A DNA stretch of 64,000 nt from Neocallimastix lanati (nom. inval.) (GCA_016946835.1 JACVTC010000037.1:367501-431500), one strand, 5' to 3'; shown: positions 27,256 to 40,775, numbered from the stretch's first letter. Notes: generated by a model not told the origin, from the letters alone. Translations and numbers: made by a program.

Positions 27256-30200
27256 TGATAATATAAAAGCTGGAATACTCAACAGATCTCTACCCGAAAA
27301 CCTAAGATTTATAAACGTTTTCCAATATAAAGATGATTGGAATAAACTATGTTCCTACATTAAAAATGTCATTCCTGACATTATATTCTCGAACATGAAG
27401 GAATCAATAAAACAAGAAGGATCCGATAAACAGATATTCCATATTGAACAGAAAACTAGATTTCGTACTAATAGCAAAAAACACAATGTCAAAAGAAAAT
27501 CAAATAACGGAAAATGTCATACCTGTGGAAAATTCGGTCACTTTTCAAGGGACTGTTGGCACAATAACAAACTTAAGAACAAGCATAAAAATTACTTTAA
27601 ATTCAAAAAACAACACTATAAAAATACCAGAAATAACCAGTTTAAAAACAAAACATTTAGAAATACAAATAAACAAATAAACTATGTTAGTTCAAATGAT
27701 AAAAACCATAATTCTGGTATTTTTTCAGAAGATTACAATTTAGAAAATGACGTTTTATTAAACTGTATCACAACTAAAATACAAAATGATTCGAAAACAA
27801 AACTTGAACAAAACAATAAAATTTCGTCTTGGATTTTAGATTCTGGAGCTTCATTACATATCACTAATTCCATCAGTTCCCTCAAAAATTTAAAGTATTG
27901 CAATGAAAATATTGTACTCCCAAATGGTAACATAGTCACATCACATAAATGTGGTGATTTCATTGGATATTTAAATAATAATAAAGTTGTATTAAGAAAC
28001 GTCCATTTTGTACCACACATAACTAAAAATATAATTTCAGTTACTAAACTCATCCAACAATATTATAAGGTCATTTTCTTTAATAACAAAAATCATTTAT
28101 GTGCAACCATCTATGATCAATATGGAAGCAGAATAATTAATCTATTTTCAAACGAACAAAATACTTTCATTATTTGGTTATCAACCAATCCCATAATTTA
28201 TAATAAACCAATTAATACACCTATACATCTATTTCACTTATCAAGACTATCTATCCCCGATAAAATAAAATTATGGCATAGGAGATTAGGGCATTTTTAT
28301 ATTAATCCCATCAAAAACAAATTATTAAAAATTGATATTAAATCAAAATGTCCTATTTGTTCTAATTCAAAATTAAAAAATTTTCCATATAAAAGATCTA
28401 TAAATAAATCTAAATCCATTTTCGAATTAATCCACATGGACCTTGTTGGGCCAGTCAATGAATCAATTCATGGAAGTAAGTATTTCCTCTCAATTCTAGA
28501 TGATTTTTCACGTTATGGATGGGTCCTCTTTCTCGACAACAAAAGTGAAACGTTCGATAAATTTCACTCTTGGTATAAAGAAATCAATAATATTTTCAAT
28601 AAATCTATATCTTTTATTCGTACCGATAATGGAACGGAATTCAACAATAGAAAATTCAAAACATTCTGTACCAATAATGGGATTGTTCAACAATTTACTA
28701 TCCCATATTCTCCCCAACAAAATGGTCGTGCGGAACGCTTTAATGGTATCCTTATAAATTCTGCTAAAGCCTTATTAAATGAGGCTCAATTAAGTCACGA
28801 ATTCTGGGAATATGCTGTTGATACAGCTAACTATATACATAATAGAATACCACACTCTGGTATCCATAACAAAATACCTTACGAAATTTTATTTAAATCA
28901 AAAGTTGATTATTCTCACTTTAAGGTTTTTGGATGTCGCGTATTTTTCCACGTTCCAAAATCTTTTCGAAATAAATTTGACAATAATGCTTTACCAGGCA
29001 TTTTCCTGGGTTATCATCCGTATTCTTCAGCTTATAAAATTCTTAATTTGTCTTCTAATAAAATTATTCTTTCCCGCTCTGTTGAATTTTTTGAAAATAA
29101 CCCTGGCAATTCTAAAATCACTTCTTCCATCCCCAAGGATTTCTACTATTTTATTCCCAATTCCGAAATCAGGGGGAGCGATTTACTCAGTAATAATGAT
29201 TCCAAAAGATTCAACCATTATAACTTTTTTAACAATAACAATAACAATAACAATAACAATAACAATAACAATAACAATAACAATAACAATAACAATAACA
29301 ATAACAATAACAATAACAATAACAATAACAATAACAATAACAATAACAATAACAATAACAATAACAATAACAATAACAATAACAATAACAATAACAATAA
29401 CAATAACAATAACAATAACAATAACAATAATAATAATAATAACAATAACAATAACAATAATAATAACAATAACAATAACAATAACAATACAAATAACGAA
29501 GTAATAAATGCAATATACAACAATTCAATAAATGACAAAAGACCAAAACTAACAAATCACAAATCATCTACACCAAAAACTCACAATAATACAAACTTAA
29601 AAGAACCAAAAGATTTTTATGACATATTCAATCTACCAGATAAGGATGAATGGTTGGATGCCGTTAACAAAGAACTAGAAAATATGGAACAACTTAACGT
29701 GTTCAAACCAATAAAATCCATTCCAAAGGGAGTAAACATAGTTTCCTGTAAATGGGTTTTCAAATATAAGCGGGATTTCAACGGAAATATCCTTGTACGC
29801 AAAGCACGTTTAGTCGCAAGGGGATTCACACAAAAGTTTGGTATAGACTACTTACTTACCTTCTCGCCTACTTTAAAACATGATTCACTGCGAATAATTA
29901 TAGCAATCGCAGTACAGAAAAACTTTAAAATTTTTCAATTAGACATTAATGCAGCATACCTAAATGCCGACTTGAGCGAAGACATTTATATGAGGCCACC
30001 TCAAGGTCACCCATTATACAACAAAGTTTATTTTAAATTAAACAAAGCCTTATATGGTTTAAAGCAAGCCGGCAGGGAATGGAACGAAAAATTGGACTCT
30101 ACACTATTAGAAATGAAATTTAGAAGATTGAATAGTGAACCTTGTATCTATGTGAAGGAAAATAAATTGAAGGAAATAATATGTATTCTTACGGTATATG

Positions 30201-31126
30201 TTGATGATATACTTTTAATAGGCAAGGAAAATGTAATAATAAATATTAAGGAACAAATTAAAATGAATTATAACATTAAATATATAGGTGAAGTAGATTT
30301 CGTCATTGGGATAAAATTTGAAAGACAAAGTGATGGTTATATTATACATCAAAGAGGATATCTTAGAGAATTACTAAATAAGTTTAGACTGACTAATTGC
30401 GCACCTGTAAGAAATATGAAGCCATTGGAAAATAAGGAATTAAGAAACAAAAAATTTAATGAAACCTTTTACAGAAGTGCCATTGGGAACCTCCTATACC
30501 TTGCAATTTGTACAAGACCAGACATATTATTTTCAGTAAATCAAGCAGCAAGAAAAAGCAAAAATCCTACTATGGAGGACTGGATTAACGTAGAAAAGAT
30601 TTTCAAATACCTAAAGGGTACTGAAAATTATGGAATTAAATTCTCAAAGAATAGCTCATTAAAAATATTTGTGGACGCCGATTATGCTGGAGACATTGAT
30701 ACAAGAAAATCAACCTCCGGTTTTCTGATGATGATGGGAGATGCACCTACTAGCTGGTATTCCAAACTACAACATTGCGTTGCAACTTCAACGGCAGAAT
30801 CAGAATACTATAGCGTAAGCGAATGCGCTAAGCATAGTCTTTGGTATATGAACCTTTTAAATGAGCTAAATATCAATCTTAACTATGTAATAATAAATGT
30901 TGATAATAAGGCAACAATATATAATTGTCAGAATCATTCTATTAATGCGAAATCAAAACATATTGATATAAAATATCATCATATAAGAGATCTTGTTAAA
31001 AAGGATAAAATAAGATTAAAATACATAAAATCAGAGAATAATCTAGCCGATGGGTTCACTAAATATCTGAATAATTCATTAATGGATAAATTTAGAAATA
31101 CACTTCTCGAAAGAATTAAAGATTAA
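27230..31126 (+). CDS. Copia Gag C-terminus + Pol polyprotein (+1 frame)
   Basis: 1298 codons, open from just after a TAG at 27221. It has no ATG at its start, so it is probably made by frameshift from gag. Order: the gag helix region; CCHC knuckle CHTCGKFGHFSRDC (about 96-109); aspartic protease LDSGAS (about 200); integrase H-H-C-C (WHRRLGH near 348, CPIC) and D-D-E core (HMDLVGP near 402, RTDNGTEF near 463, NGRAERFNG near 498); an Asn run (about 667-752); RT with YVDDIL (near 989); RNase H with DADYAGD, TAESEYY and SKHIDIKYHHIRD; stop TAA. All catalytic motifs appear intact. The Asn run sits in the variable linker between integrase and RT. Confidence 0.93.
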   Translation: MKNLDHDISDNIKAGILNRSLPENLRFINVFQYKDDWNKLCSYIKNVIPDIIFSNMKESIKQEGSDKQIFHIEQKTRFRTNSKKHNVKRKSNNGKCHTCGKFGHFSRDCWHNNKLKNKHKNYFKFKKQHYKNTRNNQFKNKTFRNTNKQINYVSSNDKNHNSGIFSEDYNLENDVLLNCITTKIQNDSKTKLEQNNKISSWILDSGASLHITNSISSLKNLKYCNENIVLPNGNIVTSHKCGDFIGYLNNNKVVLRNVHFVPHITKNIISVTKLIQQYYKVIFFNNKNHLCATIYDQYGSRIINLFSNEQNTFIIWLSTNPIIYNKPINTPIHLFHLSRLSIPDKIKLWHRRLGHFYINPIKNKLLKIDIKSKCPICSNSKLKNFPYKRSINKSKSIFELIHMDLVGPVNESIHGSKYFLSILDDFSRYGWVLFLDNKSETFDKFHSWYKEINNIFNKSISFIRTDNGTEFNNRKFKTFCTNNGIVQQFTIPYSPQQNGRAERFNGILINSAKALLNEAQLSHEFWEYAVDTANYIHNRIPHSGIHNKIPYEILFKSKVDYSHFKVFGCRVFFHVPKSFRNKFDNNALPGIFLGYHPYSSAYKILNLSSNKIILSRSVEFFENNPGNSKITSSIPKDFYYFIPNSEIRGSDLLSNNDSKRFNHYNFFNNNNNNNNNNNNNNNNNNNNNNNNNNNNNNNNNNNNNNNNNNNNNNNNNNNNNNNNNNNNNNNNNNNNNNNNNNNNNNNNNNNNNNTNNEVINAIYNNSINDKRPKLTNHKSSTPKTHNNTNLKEPKDFYDIFNLPDKDEWLDAVNKELENMEQLNVFKPIKSIPKGVNIVSCKWVFKYKRDFNGNILVRKARLVARGFTQKFGIDYLLTFSPTLKHDSLRIIIAIAVQKNFKIFQLDINAAYLNADLSEDIYMRPPQGHPLYNKVYFKLNKALYGLKQAGREWNEKLDSTLLEMKFRRLNSEPCIYVKENKLKEIICILTVYVDDILLIGKENVIINIKEQIKMNYNIKYIGEVDFVIGIKFERQSDGYIIHQRGYLRELLNKFRLTNCAPVRNMKPLENKELRNKKFNETFYRSAIGNLLYLAICTRPDILFSVNQAARKSKNPTMEDWINVEKIFKYLKGTENYGIKFSKNSSLKIFVDADYAGDIDTRKSTSGFLMMMGDAPTSWYSKLQHCVATSTAESEYYSVSECAKHSLWYMNLLNELNINLNYVIINVDNKATIYNCQNHSINAKSKHIDIKYHHIRDLVKKDKIRLKYIKSENNLADGFTKYLNNSLMDKFRNTLLERIKD
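29231..29489 (+). repeat. (AATAAC)n hexanucleotide coding for Asn, copy 1
   Basis: About 260 bp, almost wholly alternating AAC and AAT codons, with a short AAT-only section near 29430-29465. It codes for about 86 Asn between integrase and RT. Copy 2 has about 32 more residues. Confidence 0.95.
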
Positions 31127-31180
31127 AGGGTAATACATCAGAAAAGCAAATCTAATTTTTACTACATGTAGAAATTAGAT

Positions 31181-31191
31181 TTGAGGGGGAG
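31181..31191 (+). promoter_or_regulatory. Polypurine tract of copy 1
   Basis: TTGAGGGGGAG directly precedes the 3' LTR (TGTGAAATG) and is the expected plus-strand primer for reverse transcription. The same tract is present in copy 2 at 55584-55594 on the - strand. Confidence 0.85.
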
Positions 31192-31375
31192 TGTGAAATG
31201 AGATAAATATCAAATATAAGAATTAATATTTAATATATTTAACCAATAGAATTAATTATCTAAATGTATAAAATAAGCATTATGTATTTTTTAATTTTTA
31301 TTTTACTTAACACTTTTATAAATAAATAAATACGAAAATATAATATGAATTGTTAATCTTTCATCTGAGTTAATA
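31192..31375 (+). repeat. 3' LTR of copia copy 1
   Basis: 184 bp, apparently identical to the 5' LTR at 25505-25688. It is followed by ATATA, which repeats the ATATA just before the 5' LTR. Confidence 0.93.
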
Positions 31376-31380
31376 ATATA

Positions 31381-31545
31381 TATATATATATATATAAAAT
31401 AACAATTTATGTAAAAAAGAAATTTGTAAAGTGTTAATTTTCTTTTTATTACTTTATATATATATATTTATTTATTTATTACTTTATATATATAATACTT
31501 AATTTCCTATTAAAGTAAATTGTAAAAAGTCAATTTCTTTTATTT

Positions 31546-31580
<35 letters not shown>

Positions 31581-31717
31581 CAAATTTCTTATATACATAA
31601 ATTATAAAGTGTTAATTTCTAATATATATATATATATATATTTATTACTTTATATATATATAATACTCAATTTCCTATTAAGTAAATTGTTAAATGCTAG
31701 TTTTTTTTTTTATATAA

Positions 31718-31740
<23 letters not shown>
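31381..31740 (+). repeat. Tandem ~160-bp units rich in (TA)n
   Basis: Two diverged units share AATTTCCTATTAA(A)GTAAATTGT (near 31502 and 31668), TTACTTTATATATATA and AAAGTGTTAATTT. Expanded TA dinucleotide runs separate the shared words. The array was probably interrupted by insertion of copia copy 1 into one of its TA runs. Non-coding. Confidence 0.65.
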
Positions 31741-31757
<17 letters not shown>

Positions 31758-31837
31758 TTTAATGACATATATGACAAATATAGGAGATAGGGTGTGATAA
31801 ACTGAAAGGAATAAAAAAAAAAAATAAAAAAAGTGTT

Positions 31838-33056
31838 ATGGTAGACTATTTTACTGATGATATTGTTTTTTTTTTTTTTTTTTTTTATTGGCCCACCCCC
31901 TCCTACCTTACATCCTCTCTTCGAAAAAATCTTTTTTTAAAAGCTTGGTATGAACCATCCTACCAAACAATTAATCAATGTGACATATATTGGAATACCT
32001 TTCAAGTGAATCATTGGATTTTAGGAGGCAGTTATTGTTAAAAAGTTATACAGTAAAATAAAATAAAATAATACGGTTCATAGTAATAAAAAAAGTACGG
32101 TATACTTTTTAAAACTTTGTATTCTAGTTTCCTTTCGTCCTTAGTTCACTTCTTGACTCTGTCCCTTTTTACTAAATTTAATAATAATAAATAATAAATA
32201 ATAAAAAATAATAATAAATAATAAATAGTAGTAGAATGGGTAGAGTTTAAGAAGATTGTCCCAAGACTTGCCCCTGTTGTGGAGAAGGTAATCATTCTTT
32301 TGAGCATTGAATTTTTAAATGCGATGCTCTTGCATCTTTTAGATGGAATTCTTTAAATTTCATCGATGATCTCTTATGTTTTATTCATTAGGAAGATTAG
32401 AGCGTTTAATTCCTCTTTCTTTCTATGACTCTATTTCTGATTTTGAAGATTATTTCAATCATTATATATACTTGTTCCTTCTTGGTGGGACTTTAGTTTT
32501 AAATGTTCTACATTTCGATAGTGGGGAACAGAGACAATTAAATGAACTACTTCTCAAAGGTTCATCTGAGTCACCTGTTCCAAAAAAATTATGGAACTTG
32601 GCAGAATTCTTAACAAGGGCAATACCTATCATAAGTAGTTCGTTTGAGCTCTCATTTGACAGGTATTTCAAATTACCAAACTTAACTAAGAGCGTCGACT
32701 TCTTACTGATAAGGCATAATGGATAATACAGGATCATCATCTATTTCTACGAAGGGTGAATCTCGCCCTAGTAGTTCAATAAATGATGAATCCCTGGGGA
32801 GAGTTTAATGGACACCACACTATCTATTTTAAAGATGTTACTTCTAGGTTTTATTTCTTTTTTATTTGTTAGGAAGGGAAAAATTCCCGCATAGTACAAC
32901 TTACTGAAATACATAGTATTTTCGAGCTTTTTTATTTTTTTATTTTTTATTTTTAATTTCGAATGTACTTTTCACCTACATGTATTTTTTAAAATAAAAT
33001 TTAATAAAGTTTTGGAAGTGTATCTCTTCCTTGTCTAAAAAAAAAAAAAAAAAAAA
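31838..33056 (+). pseudogene. Decayed non-LTR (LINE-like) retrotransposon 3' end
   Basis: A block of mixed composition with broken coding traces. At 32257-32340 one frame reads a cysteine/histidine cluster (CPCCGEGNHSFEH, a stop, then IFKC), like the zinc-knuckle that ends many LINE ORF2 proteins. After a frame change, 32376-32726 reads 116 codons containing LLGGT, LNELLLKGSSESP, LAEFLTRAIPIISSSFE and a YFKLP-like end, resembling the tail of fungal LINE reverse transcriptases. A short open stretch at 31838-32041 may be an earlier part. It ends with AATAAA (about 33002) and a ~20-A tail at 33037-33056, then an AAT/AAAT microsatellite. RT and endonuclease domains are missing. Confidence 0.55.
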
Positions 33057-33077
33057 TAGTAATAATAATAATAATAA

Positions 33078-33149
<72 letters not shown>

Positions 33150-33150
33150 A
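33057..33150. repeat. (AAT)n(AAAT)n microsatellite after a poly(A) tail
   Basis: About six AAT then about eighteen AAAT units, directly after the LINE-like poly(A). Microsatellites seeded from retroposon tails are common. Confidence 0.85.
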
Positions 33151-33151
33151 A

Positions 33152-33185
<34 letters not shown>

Positions 33186-33705
33186 TAAGTATACATGAGT
33201 TAATAATATTCATCAGTATTGATATTAATAAAATTCTTGAGTATTTAATATTTATACTTATAAAATTTATAGTGTAAAATATTGTTATTTATAAATTTTA
33301 AAGAAAACAATATTGATATTGATATTCATAAAATTTTTAATTATATCTAATTTTATTGTTGATATGAATAAAATTTGAACCATTGCAAAGTGGAATAATT
33401 TAAATTATAATTTAATTAATAAAAAATAACTAAAAAAAATTTTCTACTTAGATTAGTTTTAATTATTTAATCTTAATTTAAAAAAAAAAAAAAAAAGTTA
33501 AGAAAAATCTTTAATTTATTATAAAATTAGTATATTTATTATTTATATCCATTAAATAATTATACCCTAATTTAACGTTATTATTTCTATTACAGTCATT
33601 ACAAATAAACTTTTTTTTTTTTTTCTTTTTTTATATTTCTTTAATTTTTTTTTAAATTAAAGTAACCATTACATCGGTTTTTCTAATTTTTTTTTGTTTT
33701 TTTAT
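33151..33705. other. AT-rich spacer, no gene seen
   Basis: A-run, then AT-rich DNA with AATATTGATATT words, and T-runs near 33612. No coding trace recognised. Confidence 0.55.
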
Positions 33706-34475
33706 TAAATATAGTGAAAAAAGAAAGTAGTATTGTTCCTATTTAACTCTGGAATATAGTCTCATGTAATAAATACTTGAGAGGTTAAATTAAATTTTGG
33801 AGCTTCATAAAATGTACCATCAGGAAAAAAAAAATATCTTTATTATAATGCGCAAATAATTTTGCTTGGAATGAGAATTGAAGAAATTATTAGATTAAGA
33901 TCTTTTGAATATCATAAAATCCATACCTCTTAACTGTTTTGTAATTCGTTTACATCAGGAATTGCATTAAATGTTTATTATTATATTAAGGATTTAATTG
34001 TTTATTTAATACTTCTTATATTAGTTGAGATAAAATTGTACTATACATACTCAAGACATTTTAAAAATCCCATTTCTTGAAAATTTTTCACTTCATTAAA
34101 TATACCCTTGGGCTTTATATCTAAAGAAATTGAACTTTTTTTTTTTTTTTTTTTTTATTTATTTATTTATTTCTTCTTTAATTTTATGTTTTATTATAGA
34201 TATGGATGCATCATTTCTTTTTATATTTTCATTAGATTTAATAATATTTTGAGCTACAGTAGTAAGCGATTGGTTATCATGAAATATGTTATCAGGATTT
34301 TACAGGTTACTAGTAATTCTGAACGTAATTCTGATTGAATTGTCAAAAAAAATGGAATTTTTGTTAAATATTATTATTAATTTGAGATGAATTGTTAGAA
34401 TTTTGATCGTCATTTGAAGAAATATCACAAGAATCATGGGAAATTATGGTATCATTTGAAATGCCACTTGAAGTA
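33706..34475 (-). pseudogene. Relic of a MULE-type transposase gene
   Basis: Read on the - strand, broken frames give pieces of a Mutator-like transposase. An Asn/Ser/Asp-rich segment at about 34475-34365 ends in a stop. A 40-codon open piece lies at about 34310-34190, and DIKPKGIFNEV near 34117. Near 33885-33710, the pieces FQAKLF, DGTFYEAPKF and QVFIT lead to a stop and then YIPELN. FxDGTF(Y)xxP is the first catalytic-Asp motif of MULE transposases (the 'DGTF' strand), and the order is right for N-terminus to catalytic domain. Several stops, frameshifts and T-run expansions show it is dead. The rest of the catalytic triad and the terminal inverted repeats are not seen. Confidence 0.55.
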
Positions 34476-34684
34476 TAAAATTATTAATGGTATGATTATT
34501 TTTGAGCGTTAGATGAAATCAAGTGAATTATTGAAAATTTTATTTCAGGGTGTGTGTTGGAAATTTTGAAAATTTGTATTTTTTTTATTGTCATTATTTG
34601 ATAAAAAAAAATTTTTTTTTTTTTATTTTTTTTTAAATATTAAAATTTTCAATACTTTTTGAAAAATAATTTTTTATGATTCCT

Positions 34685-35172
34685 AGTCATTAGAGTTTTT
34701 ATCCAGGCGGTTAGTACTTCGGGACTAACACACATAAAGGTTTAGAGATTGAACCCCACAACTACCTCCTGAATTTATATGGGGAAAGATTTTCATTCTT
34801 CTAGGGTGTTTTTTTTTTTTTTCCCTTATAAATGAAGTTGTTGTTCCCTCGCCATAGTAAATATTCTTGTTGTTAGACACTATAATTGCTAGTGAGGAGA
34901 GCATTTGAACTGTGAGAAGATTAGTATAGTTGAGTATAGTTGTTCCTCCCTCGATGACCGTTCAAGAGATCGTTAAAAAAAGAAGCCCCATCGTATAAAG
35001 CGACATAGAGGAAATGTCTTTCATATTAGCCTCTCTTAGAGAAAGGTCGGCATCGGTACCGAAACGTTAGGGCAAAGAATTTAATGAGAGTCCGATACAT
35101 TTAAGGGAGAGACTAGAGGCCCAATTATCCTCCCCTCTCGTTAATCCCAATCTAAAAAAAAAAAAAAAAAGG
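34685..35172 (+). mobile_element. SINE-like, tRNA-derived retroposon with poly(A) tail
   Basis: A ~490-bp GC-richer block. TATCCAGGCGG (34700-34710) matches the pol III A-box consensus TRGYNNARNGG at 9 of 11 positions. GATTGAACCCC (34747-34757) resembles the B box. Their ~46-nt spacing is close to that of a tRNA. Between them GTTAGT/ACTAAC forms a stem capped by CTTCGG, a stable UUCG-type loop. The block ends TAATCCCAATCT and a ~16-A tail. Its last 55 bp recur at 13736-13794, so it is dispersed. No open frame crosses it. An unrelated non-coding repeat is the alternative. Confidence 0.55.
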
Positions 35173-35610
35173 AAGGATAATTATCTTTTATTATAAAAAT
35201 TTAATATTAGTTAATATTATATTAAATATTTATGTTTTATTTATATTAAATATATTCTATATTGTTATCTTAATTATTATATTTTTTATTAATTAATATT
35301 AAAATGTATAGTATAAAATGTAAAATAGTAGCACAAAATCTATCTTTTATGTTCTTTGTTAATGTTATTGAAATATTGTATGTAATAATCTCTATAAATA
35401 TATTATTAATATTATATAATTTATAAATACAATGTGACTTATACTTTAAGTATATTAGAATATATTTCAATGTATTTGAAACTTATATTTAATATTTTTC
35501 ACGTATTCTAATATCCCTCCTTAAACCTAGTTATTTCATGATGAATAAATTGGTTTAATGGCGAATAGGTTTATATAAAATTCTCCTATACTTGACATTA
35601 TTAAATCATT

Positions 35611-35664
<54 letters not shown>

Positions 35665-36620
35665 TAAATTAATTTTTAATTTTAAATGAGTGTAATAATT
35701 TTTTTTCATTATATTAATTCTTTAATTTAATTAAAATATTGTTAAAATAATTTCTTAAATTTATTTGTAATATAAAAGTTTCTCTCTAAAACTAACTATT
35801 TGATATTATTACACTACTAATATTGGATGTATCTAAAACAAGTCTTATAATATATGGTTTATATGTACTATTGACATGATGGAAATCTTTCTCTTGAAGA
35901 GCGATACTATACCATCTCAATTTTATGTGAATACCTCTTATATATTGGGTTTTACATCACTTTCAATGAGAATATTATTGCTAAATTTCACATATTTTTT
36001 GGCTTTGTAGTTATAGCGAAAACTATTAAAATAATTTGTTAATAATAAATTGGTGTACTTGATAAAATTATAATTTTCGGGGGTATGAAAATTGATTACA
36101 TTTGTTAATTAAGTATATTATTCTGGCCATTTGAACTTTCAGGTAAATAATATAAATTGTTTTATAAATTTATTAAGATTCAGTATTTCAATTAAGACAC
36201 TTTCAACTTTCAACTTTCAATTTTAATATTTTTTTTTTTTTTTTTTTTTTTTTACTTTATGTTTCCTATTCCCCCCTAAAATCCAAATTACTAAAAGTAT
36301 TTTATATATTTGATTTTTCTAACATCATTATAATAATAGAAGTTTAATAATTATATAGCTTCTTGAATACTTTGCAATCAATATGTACGGTTTATAGATG
36401 GATAAACGTCATCTATTTGAATGTGACTCATGGTTATATTTATTAATTTATTATACCTTTCTTCATGAAGGTTTGCATTATGACTACATAAAATTAGTTA
36501 TTATCTAAACTCATTTCACGTTTGGAATTACCATATTTTTCTTGAATATTTGGGATATTACGCTTTAAATTATTTTGTATGGGATCTCTGACATATAGTC
36601 TCCTCCATTATAGTTGTTAA
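35173..36620 (-). pseudogene. Possible relic of an LTR retrotransposon
   Basis: On the - strand near 35530-35516, TTTAAGGAGGGA is followed by TATTAGAATACG, like a polypurine tract next to an LTR start. Upstream of it, at about 35945-35820, one frame reads KLRWYSIALQEKDFHH, which resembles the RW..AL.E.DF block of Ty3/gypsy RNase H. Other open pieces (for example near 36390 and 36560) are not identifiable. A 47-T run (35613-35659) lies inside. The identity rests on short motifs in decayed DNA and could be wrong. Confidence 0.3.
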
Positions 36621-37834
36621 TATATATATATATGCATTTAATATATAAGTACCAATTAAAATATAATATACTGTGGTTTATACATTAATTATAAAATGTT
36701 TCAAAACATTTATGAAGCTTATTTTTCATAAAATTTACATATTCTAACTTGTTAAAATATTAATTATTTTTATTCTTTGTTAACTTTTAATTTTACAGGA
36801 ATAAAATAATTTATATATTAATTTAATTCCTTAATTTGATTTAAATATAATTTTATTTTATTAAATTTACTCATAAAACTAGGTATTTTGTATTATTAAC
36901 GCAAAGATATATCTAATAATAGGAATGTTGTATTCGCAATTATGGTTCATTACAAATAATAAAATTTTTTAAAATAAATAATTATAAGTAAATAAACAAA
37001 TAACTAATAAATAAATAAAATAAAAAATAATAATAAATAAGATATTAATAAAAATATAATAGTAATTATAATATTTAATTATAAAGATATCTTTATATTT
37101 TTTTTTAAACACATAAAGTATTTTTTATGATTTTTCATTTATTAATTTATTTGTTTTTATTTGTTTTTTTCTTTTTTATATAAATTAGAATTTATAAAAT
37201 TTAAACTTTTAAACCATAATTCAACAATATTATTTCTTAAATAAATAATATCGAATAAGATATTAATAAAAATATAGTAATGATATAATAACAAAATAAT
37301 TAATGATATTCAATATAAAGATATTTTACTATTTTTTAATAGAATAATTGTTTAAAAATATAAAGATTGTTAATGATTTTTATATTTGATTATTATTATT
37401 ATTTTTTTTTTAATTATTTATTATAAAGTAGATTAAGTATTTAAACCATAATTTAACAATAATTATTTTTATAACTTCTATTATTATTGTAATTGTCACA
37501 CTCTTAAAATTATATTTTATTTTAAGAAAATTTATTATTTATGTCCTGTTAAGTTTGTCGATTAATATATTTTCTGTTTGTACATATTTTAGTTTAATTC
37601 CTTCCTTCATTAAATTATCTCTGTTAAATTAAAATATTGCATTTTTCAATTTTGAATTTATTTCTTCATTTGTCTGTGAATATTGAAATGAATTAATTTT
37701 AATTAAATAATTAGTATAAAAATTTTTTCTTATCTATAAGATTTTTTTTTTGTTATATAAGAAGTACTTATATTCATAAATTATAATAAATAAATAATTA
37801 TCATAATTACAATAAATATGTTTTAAAATAATAA
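36621..37834. other. AT-rich DNA with a two-unit tandem duplication
   Basis: Between about 37010 and 37470 two diverged ~220-bp units share AAGATATTAATAAAAATATA, ATATAAAGATAT, ATGATTTTT and AAACCATAATT(C/T)AACAAT. The rest is AT-rich with no gene seen. Confidence 0.55.

Positions 37835-40775
<2,941 letters not shown>

Larger units (their letters stand above)
25505..31375 (+). mobile_element. Complete Ty1/copia LTR retrotransposon, copy 1
   Basis: The 5871-bp element has two apparently identical 184-bp LTRs, a primer-binding site abutting the 5' LTR, a long leader with tandem hairpin repeats, gag, and a gag-pol frame in the order zinc knuckle, protease, integrase, RT, RNase H. That order is diagnostic of copia. 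A G-rich polypurine tract abuts the 3' LTR. It is flanked by ATATA at 25500-25504 and 31376-31380, a 5-bp target-site duplication in a TA microsatellite. LTR ends are TG...TA rather than TG...CA. Copy 2 (55400-61448) is almost identical and inverted, with its own TATTA duplication. Identical LTRs imply a recent insertion. Confidence 0.95.

Noticed and set aside
29218-29567. Poly-Leu and Cys-Tyr frames antisense to the Asn run (also at 57237-57653 opposite copy 2)
   Set aside because: Shadows of the Asn hexanucleotide in pol.
35270-35470. 66-codon minus-strand frame
   Set aside because: AT-biased composition typical of non-coding DNA; lies where an LTR is suspected.
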